Below are positions 10,101 through 35,189 of a stretch of DNA of 64,000 bases, in pieces. Both the position numbers and the translations under genes were made by a program. The stretch comes from Diphasiastrum complanatum (Eukaryota > Streptophyta > Lycopodiopsida > Lycopodiales > Lycopodiaceae): contig CM055097.1 in assembly GCA_029204225.1 (NCBI GenBank), positions 71,180,252 through 71,244,251 on the forward strand, written 5' to 3'. The first letter of the stretch is position 1; every line of letters starts with the position of its first letter. Below the pieces are notes generated by a model that had not been told where the DNA came from, did not search any database, and was given only the letters and a program-made list of their open reading frames with translations.

Positions 10101-11700
10101 GGTAGTCAGGGGTTTACTATGGACAAATGTAGTATCAAACATAAGCTACCATACAAAGACCAAGCAAGGGTTTAAATACAAATTCAGTGACATTCTGGAA
10201 GGTGGGTGCCCGGGCCATTGGTGACCCCAAAAGGCACAACACAAAAATCACTCGTGACAAAACACTTATAGTCAAGAAGTGGTGTGAAAGACGACATTGT
10301 GTTATTACTTCGCTGTATGCGGGTTTCATGATATCCAAAATGCATTTCAATCATGAAAAGATGTTCCTGGAGATCTCATCCATGTGAAGAATAGGTACCA
10401 GTTTGAAGATTGAAGGTTTGAGGGCCCTATAGTCAACTCATAAAACATGTGCACCCAATGAGCTTGGACTTGGAACAATCAATCCACAGGTGCTATAGTC
10501 AAGACATAAGACAGGTGCACCAAATGGACTTTGATCAATCCACGCTACAATTAAGTCAGATACCTATCGATAATTTAGATGCCTATCAGCCTACTCAAAC
10601 CTGGACATGTGATTAGATGCACGTGAAGCTGAAACTATGATAGGGGATAAGTCAAAACTGAAATTTAACATCCTTCAATGGAGGTAGTGGATGTGGCTCC
10701 TCAATAAAAAACATGTTGGTATTGTTGCCAAAAATTATTCAGTGCCTGTAGAACTATATGAGCATAGGGAGTACAGGCCTATGGGCATGCGAGCCGCAAA
10801 AGTTCCAACCATACATCCTGCGGATACGATTTTAGAAGAAGAATAGTATCCATTCATGAGCAATGGGAGGGGGTCTGCAAGACATTTTATTTTTCACAGA
10901 CACACATGAGAGTTGGGGAAGAGGCCTACCAACGAATCCAGGTTTTACTTGGGAGTCAAATATCATGGGAAGATGATATCATAGGGTGGCACAGCATCAG
11001 TCAATGTCGCATAATTACTTACAGTTATGGAATGTGGCAAAGTTTTGAAGAATAATGTGTTCCTTGCAGGTTCCCGAGACTTCCTCATATGCATAGAGTA
11101 CAGAAACTATGATGTAATTTAACACCGTCTCCTCTAAGCAAGGGCAGCTTCTCTACTCCTGGGCAATTTTAATGCCCAAATGCCAGGACATCATATCAAC
11201 AGTCATGAGGTGAACGCTAACCCTACATTTACATGATGCACCAATATTATTCTCTTGATTAATATAACCAGTGACCCATGAGGTAAGACAACTACTGCAC
11301 CATCATGATTGGGCACCTCATGGCCAAGCTTTATGAGACCAACCTTAGAGTGCAAGGAGCAGAGAGGTGAAGACTCAACAGCTGCATGCTCTTGGAAAAG
11401 TTGAAAACACATCACTTCACTTCTGACCATATCTTCACTCTTAGAGCACTCATTGAGGCGGTGAGTTCAATAAAAAGAGTTTATTTCTACTTTGTAGACT
11501 TCATGAGCCTTCCAGTTTGTACACCCCATATGCTCATCCATAGGTTGACTAACATCCATTTCTCACCTGACAATATTGGCTACATGACACTATATGTGAG
11601 GGTAATGTGATGGCTTCAAATCCCATGAGGGCAGCAAAGCAGATCTTGGCTAGTTACTGATACCATAAGCGTGAAGTACGAATGTTCACTCTCTCCTACA
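10100..11700 (-). other. Possible heavily decayed retroelement DNA
   Basis: Several phrases in reverse complement recall decayed Ty3/gypsy pol, for example CTTCAAACTGGTACC then CACATGGATGAGAT near 10370-10410. No motif survives well enough to prove it. No gene can be supported. Confidence 0.2.
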
Positions 11701-11825
11701 TTGTCATGATGAGCTTGAGATGATTACTGGTTAGGATGGAGGTCAAGGTTGAAGATTGAGAGACATATTGATAATCATTTTCCTATACCAAGATCATGGG
11801 ATCTGGTCTCTCCTGCTAGATAGCA

Positions 11826-11960
11826 TTTGATCTTGATACACTACACTGCCTTTGCAAAATTAGAAAATTGGAGATCGATTTAAACAAGGCCATAACTTGA
11901 TACACTACGCTGCCTTTGCAAAAATAGGGAATTGGAGATGAATTTGAAAAAGGCCAAAAT
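11826..11960. repeat. Short tandem duplication, unit about 68 bp
   Basis: Two adjacent copies share CTTGATACACTACxCTGCCTTTGCAAAA and AATTGGAGAT..ATTT..A.AAGGCC, with a few substitutions. Non-coding. Confidence 0.7.
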
Positions 11961-12520
11961 TATAGTCTTCAATACACCTTGATCTTTCATGTAGGCAAAC
12001 ACTTTCAAACTAGATAACTGTCAATTGGAGTAAGTTTTTCCCTAAAAAAATTTCAGGTTACTCCTTACAAATTCTATCTTTGGTATGAGACATGAAAACT
12101 CTAGTTGACTAGGGAAAGCACAATCTTCCCTAGTCAATACGGAGTAGCTCTTATTCAAACAACACATACAAGATGCATAGCGTAATTGTTATATGTCCGA
12201 AACTTTGGCCACTCCTACGATTAGGCAATCATGGTTCCAAAAGAGGCATGAAGGCAGATTGTTTTGAATCTCCAAATAGTTGATGTCCAGAAGGATACCC
12301 TAACATAGAGTAGATCAAAGTAGCATAGAGTCAAAATAAGCTATGTTAAGAACATTCATAGTGCAAGCCTCCCTCCAAAAGTGGTACCTCCGTTGTTTTT
12401 CAAATTATGCAATTAGATTACAAGGAAGGTTCCTCTAGGATTCTCCAAAGGACTATAAATAGGGATCAAAGATATTGAGATGCTTGAGTTGTTCGTGGGA
12501 GAACTCAAATACATTCTTTC

Positions 12521-13280
12521 TCCTTGACTCTCTCCACTAAATCTTCAAATACAATCTTAAGATTTGATTCTTAAGGAAAGAGGTGGATGACCAGTTGATG
12601 GTGATTTGCAAACCCTAACTCTTGCATTTAAATTTTAAATGAAATATGAGATGCGCAGTACTGATAACAGGGATAAAATCAGAAACCATGCTTTCAAGCT
12701 CGAACGAATCTGTTGAACTAAAATTCAAGCAGATCACAGCATTCATTCACAGCAATAATATGAGCAGGATCTAAATAGTAGCCACGAAACAGTGTTTTAT
12801 AAGATTCGCAGAAATGGTTGGCATCCTTAAGCTTCCAAATGTAGGAGCACTTCCAGAAATATTGAAACCAAGATCAAACACCACGATACCGAGGAAAGAA
12901 GTATTGCTGATGGGCACACTTAACATGGAGTAACAAATCGATAGATAATTAAGCAGCTTCAGCAACCCTTGCCGCAACTGAGATTAGACCCAGAGTTATG
13001 GGGTATTTATTCTGCTTGTATCAAGATCCAGTAAGAGCTGGAGGTTCAAGATATCTGAGGGTCAGGGCTCTTCTGCTTCTGATCTTGAGGGTTATAGTGC
13101 AGCTGCTGCTGCTCATGAAGCTGTGCTCTTTTGAGAGAGAGAAGGGCTTCGTCCCTGACCACACCAGCATGCAAATTTCTGCGCTCTTGCTTCTGAAGGC
13201 GATGGACGGATGCGACCGCGGCGGCCGAAGCTGACAGAACGAGCAGCATCACCACCATCGCTGTTCGATCCATCTGCTGC
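12521..13280 (-). repeat. Right arm of the inverted duplication
   Basis: The reverse complement matches 5150-5826. The inner edge is near 12521 (TTGACTCTCTCCAC). Just left of that edge the plus strand has CTATAAATAGG (about 12470), a good TATA box pointing toward the arm. The outer edge lies near the start codon at 13273. Confidence 0.8.
13046..13273 (-). CDS. Small putative secreted protein, longer copy 2
   Basis: A 75-codon frame. Residues 1-23 (MDRTAMVVMLLVLSASAAAV) form a typical signal peptide with a likely cleavage after ASAAAVA. The mature part is short, basic and Gln-rich (HRLQKQERR, LHEQQQLHYN), has no cysteines and ends PDPQIS. The start is chosen because the copy at 5177-5299 begins at the equivalent ATG and because the signal peptide begins there. 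It may be a small secreted peptide or the first exon of a larger gene. The gene family is not recognised. The inverted shortened copy keeps the frame, which argues that this was once a real coding sequence. Confidence 0.4.
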   Translation of the reverse strand: MDRTAMVVMLLVLSASAAAVASVHRLQKQERRNLHAGVVRDEALLSLKRAQLHEQQQLHYNPQDQKQKSPDPQIS

Positions 13281-13289
13281 TGTAAATCG

Positions 13290-14150
13290 GTTGTAATGGT
13301 TGATCAGCAGCACAAGATTGCTTGTGAGCTTTGGTCGTTTCTAGAACCCTTTCTCTGAATCATAAAACTAAACAGGTAGGCGCTGCTGTTTTGTGGCTGA
13401 ATCAACGGCACCTCTTCTGCCTTGCTGCCCCGGGGATAAGTAATTCATCCGAAAAGGTGATAGGAATCATATCTGTTAGCTAGGCTGGATTTCTCATTGT
13501 GCGCTGAGGAAATATGTTGCCTTAAAGATCAGAGCTGTCCACCTTTCGTGCCGTTATCTTGAGCAGTTTCTCGCATGAATACTACATGTGCAGCTTCTGA
13601 AAAGCTAGTTTCTGTGTCCAATACCTTCTGAAGCGTTGATGAGAACCTTCAAACAGTTCTACTGACAGATTGCTCAATTGCTATGAACAGCTAGCTCGGC
13701 TACTGTTGTGTCCAAAACATAATATGGATAATCTATAAATCCGAGTTGCACTAAAGTCTTAGACTCCCACGGATTAAACGAAATGAGCTCTTTGAATGAA
13801 AAAAAACTGCCACAATCCAATTTTTGCAGGCCCATTGATCAATCCATAGCCTGCGATTGGATGGTTCTGAAGCTCCACGCGCGTTGAGGTGAATTCTTTG
13901 AAATGTTGGACATCTATAGCTGCTAAGTGCACGCCCTCCTTTGACGCGCGCGACCTCCACAAGCTTCCGATTGCAAATTTTTTCAGGCAGAAACCCTAGC
14001 TGTTCGCAGTAGAAGGAATTTTGTCATTTCTCGTCTCTCTCTCACACATAGTGGCTGAGTACGACCTTCTATAGGCAGGGTCACCCTATCAACGTGCCCC
14101 CGAGCTCCATGCATTTACAATATATAAAAAAAACTTTCTTTTTGGTAGAA
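13290..14150. other. No gene identified
   Basis: This is the region upstream of the 13273 start codon. On the minus strand it contains CTAGGGTTTCTG near 13995, a common plant leader/telobox-like word, and a CT-rich run near 14030. No other gene is supported. Confidence 0.35.
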
Positions 14151-14289
14151 AACCTTGGATTTTAGAAAGAAAATTACTTTGGAGATTTTCTTAAGAGTTT
14201 TTTTAGGATTCACATATGAGTTTCCTTTTCATGCCCCAGTGTTGCGCAGGCATCCCAAAGGGAGCCGGGAACCACAACTTAGCTTCCCA

Positions 14290-14660
14290 ACTTTCAACTC
14301 TTGTCGTCCAAACCCACTTGATATACAAGCAGTCAACTCGCCAACAACGATCAGACTTAACCAACTTAAAGTTCAGAAACCAACATTGAGATCTAACCTG
14401 GCGCCATGCCAAATCGGGGGTCCAGATGTGGGTGACTTCCCTCCAAGCAAGCCGCCCGACATATATCAAACTTAACCAACTCGAAGCTTCGTTACAAACG
14501 AGTAACATCCATTCCAAGCAAGTCGTCTCAGACTTAACCAGCTCAAAGCTTCGTCACGAGCGCTAGAAGCCAACCTGGCGCCACGCCAAACTTGATAGAC
14601 ATAAACAGATAACTTCCACCCAAGCAAGCCATCCAACTCAGCCGACAGGTTAGAGCCCGC
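14290..14660. repeat. Degenerate subrepeats in LTR-like DNA
   Basis: Recurring phrases are ACTTAACCAACT, CTCRAAGCTTCGT, CAACCTGGCGCCA..CC and CCAAGCAAGCC, at irregular spacing of roughly 60-190 bases. This pattern is common in the U3 or leader of large plant LTR elements. The owner element is not identified; the frames of about 105 codons here are by-products. Confidence 0.45.
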
Positions 14661-14796
14661 AGGTTAGAGCTCGTTCCCCAAGAGCTTAACCCATTCACGT
14701 TCATGCAATGATACATACTTGAGATTATGTGGATCTCACAGGCATTTTCATTAAGTAATTGCTTACTTATGAGGAATTTGCTTGTCTTACATATTG

Positions 14797-15145
14797 TAGT
14801 CTATAAGTGCTTGTGTGCAAAGTTCAGTCTATATCTCTAGATTTATAAGAGACAGATAAATCTATTAAGATACAGATAATTGCTGATTTCTTGCATATGG
14901 TGCTAGAAATGGGGATGTTTGGAGTAGATGAACCCATTTGGAAGATTTATTGCTTAGTGTATCTTTGGGATTTGAGTTAGTATTCATGAGTAGAGGCAAG
15001 CAATTGAAGAATTGTTGCATCTCTGAGTACTTATTCAGATGGAAAGATCAGACTAAGAATAGCGGTTCATGGGTAAGATTTGAAAGCTTAAGAAATAGTT
15101 TCATGTTTTCGTTCTGAGGACAGAACCTATTTAAGGGAGGAAGAA
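14797..15145 (+). pseudogene. 3' end of chromovirus C pol with chromodomain
   Basis: This is the tail of a Ty3/gypsy polyprotein. About 14990-15116 reads RGKQLKNCCIS, YLFRWKDQ, GSWVRFE and ends in a stop, clearly parallel to the chromodomain tail of element A (RDKQLRNRSIS, LIRWKG, DSWERVE). It is followed by the purine tract TTTAAGGGAGGAAGAA and then the LTR. From 14797 the segment matches the reverse complement of 45768-45319, so it belongs to the same family as the chromovirus at 39668-58563. Confidence 0.8.
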
Positions 15146-15490
15146 TGTTACGACCATACTCTGCTAAGAACATGGAATAGTCCTAATATGGTAGACCGGC
15201 CCTCCAGTGTTCGAGATTATTGGTCACGCCTAGATTTTATTCCACATCAAGGCCTGTTGATGACTAATGACCTTGAGAGGACCCTGACACTCTAATTGAG
15301 ACATATGGAGTAGTGCATGTACGTGTGACTGTTATAGGCAAGAGGTATGCATGAAGAGCTGTGATCTATTCATAGTTGACCTGCATGGGGACTGCATGGG
15401 TGCATGCACAGGATCCTACTATCTATATATTGAGGTAGAATTAATCTCGTCGACAACTTTGGTCTAGGTTACCTGTTGAGCTCTTCTCCT
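15146..15490 (+). repeat. LTR of chromovirus C, first part (interrupted)
   Basis: It begins TGTTACGACC right after the polypurine tract and matches the reverse complement of 58563-58240 (TGGAATAGTCCTAATATGGTAGACC and onward). At 15490 it is broken after CTCTTCTCCT by an LTR of family B. That is the very position interrupted in the copy at 39668-45318. Confidence 0.85.
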
Positions 15491-15992
15491 TGTTGGAGGG
15501 TTTGCGGATCCCAAGGAAACCCTAACCCTAGTTGATAAGTGAGAGGGATTTGGCACCCTGCATGTGTAAGTCAACCCGATGATCTCACATAGAGATATGA
15601 TTAATTAGAAAGTCAATAAAAGGACTTTAGGCCTTTTTGCGAGACTTTTGATGTCGTAGGGCCTAAATGTCAAGTTAGTGAATAAAGTTGGGTTTCCCTC
15701 CAATTTTGGATGGTTTCCACTCTTTTTTAAATTTGAATATTTAGGGATGCGAAAATGGGCCAATAGGATTCTGAGGCCAGGGTCCTCCTCTTTATTATAA
15801 AAAGGGACCAACTTGAGTTTCCTACACATGTACATATCTTCATTTCAATAAAAATAGATTGGTTCTCTTGTGAAATGGATTCTTGAATGTCCTTGCTCTC
15901 TATCAGTTTTCCTCCATCTCTGATGCTTTCTTTGGATTTATCAACTGTTGGATCTGATTGTTATTGGGTTTGCATGTTTTTATACTTTTTAT
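15491..15992 (+). repeat. LTR-B fragment inserted in LTR-C
   Basis: It begins TGTTGGAGGGTTTGCGG and follows the reverse complement of 45010-44505, through ATTGACTTTCTAATTAAT on the opposite strand, to TTTTTATGAGAAAGA. The remainder of LTR-B (about 250 bp to its CCACTACA end) is missing. Confidence 0.85.
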
Positions 15993-16159
15993 GAGAAAGA
16001 TAGCAAATTTTTCGAACTTGAGGAACTAACTTGAAAATCACTTTTGGATTTTATAGAAAAGTGAAGGTCTTCCAACTCGAGTTCTAGTGAGATGGTGACA
16101 CTTGTCACAAAATGTAACGATTGGAATTTTGCTAGTAAGCATCCAAATCCACATCTTAT

Positions 16160-16400
16160 CGGTTCATGTAGACCAATCATGTTAAGAGGCTTAGATAATG
16201 AGGCCAATCACATCAAGAGAGACAAAATTATGTGGCCCAATCATGTTTAGAGGTGCACATCATGAGGCCCAATCACATTGTGAGGTGAAAATCATGAGGT
16301 CCAATCATGATGAGAGGTGCAAATCTAGAGGTCCAATCATGATGTAGAGGTGCAATCCATGAGGTCCAATCAATTTAGAGGATGTGATATGCAAGAACTC
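16160..16400 (+). repeat. 32-bp CCAAT minisatellite, LTR U3-like
   Basis: Seven units carry CCAATCA at 16173, 16204, 16237, 16269, 16301, 16333 and 16366, a period of 31-33 bases. The consensus is near ATGAGGTCCAATCATGA plus GAGGTGCAA. The same words occur in reverse complement, at a 33-base period, in the LTR of copia G (59755-59905). One unit even shares GACAAAAT..TGTGGYCCAATCAT. This is therefore probably a remnant U3 of a G-related LTR on the plus strand. Confidence 0.75.
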
Positions 16401-16808
16401 GAGTCACTACTATATGGAAGTGAACTCTCTATATACATACCATCAAATAAAAGTCATATGTACAAAAAAAAAGTCCATCAAGACTCGTTCACACATGGGG
16501 TATGCAATATAATGCTCGATTTTCCATGCTCGCTCGAATGGATATTTGTTCGCTTTTTCATGCTCGCAAAAAATCTATATTCTCGTGAGAGAATTCATTG
16601 AGTAAATCTACAAAATGTTGGTCATGTTGCTCAATTCTGTGAATGCTTTCCGATGATGATGATGGTAAGAGTGGAAAGGAGTTTTTCTCTCTAACACAAA
16701 CAAGGAGATCAAATGGAAGATTGAGAGCTATTTAATAATAATTTGATTCTTTGGCAAACCCTACCAACTTTGATAGATGCAAGAACTACCATGGGCATAT
16801 TTATTACT

Positions 16809-16945
16809 GGAGTAATAGCAAGCATTATATTCAAGCTTATGGCCACATGACTTGTACTCCTCCAGAGGAGTCCCAAGAAGGTGGTTGGTAATAGCAAGCA
16901 TTATATTAAAGCTTTTGGAAACATGACTTGTACTCCTCCAGAGGT
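16809..16945. repeat. Tandem duplication, unit about 79 bp
   Basis: TAATAGCAAGCATTATATTxAAGCTT and ACATGACTTGTACTCCTCCA occur twice, at 16809-16865 and 16888-16940. Non-coding. Confidence 0.75.
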
Positions 16946-16949
16946 TGTG

Positions 16950-18190
16950 AAAGGAGTCATCTTTGAGTTAATAGTACGCCCCTGGGGTCTTGCACGAAGG
17001 GGTCTCATTGGTGTGCTCGAGTGATATTCTAGTTGGCAATACAACATCAATGATTCATTAGGCATGGTTGAGATATCATCAAGTCGGTAGTACAGCCTAG
17101 TAGATGACTTGGTTGCAATATATAATTTTGATAAAAAAATTTAAAGATATTGTGGTTAGCTCCTTCCCTATTGGCCATGGAAAAGAGATATCTCCATATT
17201 CTAGCCTTACTCCTACTCGACAATTTTTACTTTGGTATTATTGTGTTACATCTTATTCTCAAAGAACGCATATTGCATTGGCTTGACTAATTTCTTGCTC
17301 AAGAGCCGATATTGCCTCTGAATTGGCACACAAGCCTTGATGATATAAGCTTGTAGGACTTCAAAAACATTGTTTTTGGATGGAGGTACAAGGTATTCAA
17401 AACAGCCCAATTGCACTGCAATCGTCCACCTTTGCCTCTCTCTTCGCAAAATATATCTCCTCTAGACTCTTCATAACTCTGAACCTTGTGTGCTGGATTT
17501 GATTGCAAGAGCTTCATTCCTCGATGTGCTGAATTCTTTAGCTCTAAAATCAGATTTGGTCTGTTTAGTTTCAAATTGGAAAATTTCCTGACGTTCATAG
17601 GTGAATGCTCATCAGAGTTCTGAGTGAATGGGTAAAATCGGTACAAGAGATAGTTAACGTTGTATAAAATGGCTATGTAGATTCTTACAACTGAAGCGCA
17701 AAAATAGCTGTCAAAGACTCTTGGGAGCTGAGCACAAAAAACATCCGAAAGGCTATTACATTGCAGCCTACACAAAAGAAGAGAGTGCACATCATTCTGG
17801 CTGCTTCTGTAAAGTAACCATTTTTAGTATGCGATTCACTAAATTTCGCAGATTATCATGCCACTTCATAGATGAGTTTTTGCTTTGGCCTAGGACAAAC
17901 TTGGCAGACGAACCTATACCTTGTAAGAGGGAGAATGGGAGTTGTCCCAGAATTCACCTTTCAATTCGTCATCGGTCAAGACTATTAACGTTAAGATGCC
18001 ATGAATGATGAAGACAACAAGGTATACCAAGTTAAGTCAGAAGCAGCTTTTTGCCTGTGAGACACCTCAATAACCGAACGAGCATTGGAAGCACGCAAGA
18101 ACGGCTGCTCTCCTAGAGGAATATTCACTAGAAAAAAGATACGAGGAAATCACTTTCTTGACCTAGAAGAAACATTCATTGGAAAGTTGT
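16950..18190. other. No gene identified
   Basis: Two overlapping minus-strand frames (17299-17790, 163 codons; 17246-17449, 67 codons) have no motif I recognise. The shorter contains GCFEYLVPPSKNNVFEVLQA, which looks slightly coding-like, but I could not place it in a family or connect it to exons. Confidence 0.3.
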
Positions 18191-18199
18191 TATGTACTA

Positions 18200-18227
18200 G
18201 GTAATGGCCATTGGGAGGGCCATTACC
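18200..18227. repeat. Perfect 10-bp stem hairpin
   Basis: GGTAATGGCC and GGCCATTACC are separated by 8 bases. A related TGGTAATTTG...CCAATTGGTCATTA lies at 18282-18308, so this may be one end of a small TIR element with imperfect ends. Confidence 0.5.
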
Positions 18228-18357
18228 ACAAATACTCCGGGACCCGGGCAGCGAGTGGCAGAGGCCACAAGCTGCTCAGAGTGGTAATTTGTCGACCAAT
18301 TGGTCATTACTGCACGTAATTGATGTTCACCTGATATTTTTCTCTAGCACGATGTGT

Positions 18358-18424
<67 letters not shown>

Positions 18425-18486
18425 TCTCTCTCTGTCTCAGCTTTTCTCTTGCGCGCAGACACACCAGCTCCCCCAACCCCTCTCTC

Positions 18487-18546
<60 letters not shown>

Positions 18547-18608
18547 ACGATGTCTCTCTCTGTCTCAGCTTTTCTCTTGCACGCAGACATATCAGCCCCT
18601 CCCCCCCC

Positions 18609-18652
<44 letters not shown>

Positions 18653-18870
18653 CCCGTCGCGCTCTCCCTCGCATCATAATCTCTCTCTCTCTCTCATCAG
18701 AATATCTCTCTCTCTCTCTCTCCCCCCCAGCTGACGCGCTCTCTCTCTAGCATCACAATCTCTCTCTCAGCAAAATATCTGTCGCGCAGCAGAATTTCTC
18801 TGATCTCTAGATCTCTCTCGCAGCAGCAGCAGCAGCAGAATCTCTGTTTGTCGCGCAGCAGAATCTCTGA
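18358..18870. repeat. Compound TC/AC microsatellite field
   Basis: Two successive blocks of (TC)n(AC)n, each followed by the same spacer (GTCTCAGCTTTTCTCTTGC), then a C-run, further TC tracts and a CAG run near 18822. Long frames on both strands here (Leu-Ser or Arg-Glu repeats) are translation of simple sequence and not genes. Confidence 0.95.
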
Positions 18871-18892
18871 TATTGAATATAAAAAAATTGGG

Positions 18893-18921
18893 GCCCTATA
18901 TTATGCAAAATAATATAGGGC
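18893..18921. repeat. Perfect 12-bp stem hairpin
   Basis: GCCCTATATTAT and ATAATATAGGGC flank the 5-base loop GCAAA. It sits directly after the microsatellite field. It has no T-run and no adjacent gene end, so I do not call it a terminator. Confidence 0.7.
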
Positions 18922-18924
18922 ACA

Positions 18925-19853
18925 AAAACGCGTTAAAATCAGGTGAACGGCAATTACGTAGCAAAGTAACTCAAGGGAATAGCGCATACACTTCTGATTT
19001 GCTATTTTGAAATTAACCTACTCACAACATGATCAACGCCCATAAATGGATGTGCATGAAGCTCATAGTTGCAACAAATTTCAATTCTTTGGCTTTCAAA
19101 CTTTCCAAATCGCTTTTGGATTCAAATCTTGATTCGAGTCTGTTGAAAATTCCAAATTTCTCCCCCTTCTTTTTATACATTAGTTTCACATTTTGAAAAA
19201 AACTTCAAGAAATTTTCCAATTTTTTGGTTGGCAAGAGCTCAATCCACAATTCAAAATTTATTTTTGAATAGATTTGAATCTTTTGAGAACTATGGTGAA
19301 CTCATGTCTACATGACTAAGTACACTGCATATTGAATGTTTCATCTTCAATAAGCTAAAATGAAAGTTTGCTAGCCTAAAAAGGCATTCAAGCATTCAAC
19401 AAGACATGCAATCTTTAACTTAAAGGAGTCCACCCACAAAGTCTCTTAGACCATGAACTCCATGTGAAGCTCAATCAAAGTAAACTCATTATATGGTAAA
19501 TCATTCAATGTAAATACAATGAGCTGGCCTTCCAGTCGAAAGATGATTTAAGTACAATGATAGGTGAAGTGATTTTAAACTAATGTGTATTGTTTCGCCA
19601 CACCAATCATGGGTGAGACTGGTGAATGTAACAGATGTTGCCTCAATAGTTCAAGAGCAGTCGAATGCGACCGGTAGTACTGTATACAAAAGCTTTGCTT
19701 CAAGAATCACTCAGTCACATATAATTGACCAAAGCTGTCGCAAAGTGTCCAGCCCACACACACTATGTATGTGCTCCTTGGCACTACCTTCTCACGCATG
19801 TAACAACTTTTACATCAAAGCATGTGCAGATTCGAAGACAAATAAACACCCCC
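18925..19853. other. Probable 3' UTR and downstream DNA of the GPC1-like gene
   Basis: No coding region supported. The part next to 19853 should hold the 3' UTR of the minus-strand gene; the plus-strand frame at 19583-19966 is antisense to it. Confidence 0.4.
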
Positions 19854-34984
<15,131 letters not shown>

Positions 34985-35189
34985 CTCACAAGACAATTTT
35001 GCTCTTGAATCTGACGCTTTTTCCAGCTCAGAATCGATCAATGCCCAGCTCTCTCCTCCTCTTATCTTCCCTCCTCTTCTCTGGTGCCGATCGGTAATAG
35101 TTGAGAAGTGAACGTGAAGCTGAGCAAGAGCAAGAAGCAGGCGAGAAATAAAAAGAGAGTGCAAAACGGGGAAATTGTTGAGTGCCAAG

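Noticed and set aside
12998-13234. 78-codon plus frame
   Set aside because: Antisense to the small secreted-protein frame, and lacking an equivalent in the other copy.
18200-18310. Complete MITE
   Set aside because: The ends are only loosely inverted and no target duplication is visible; only the small hairpin is certain.
18211-18750. Long frames of Leu-Ser or Arg-Glu repeats on both strands
   Set aside because: They are translations of TC/AG and AC/GT microsatellites, present in several frames at once.
18893-18921. Rho-independent terminator
   Set aside because: Plant nuclear DNA; no T-tract and no gene ending there.
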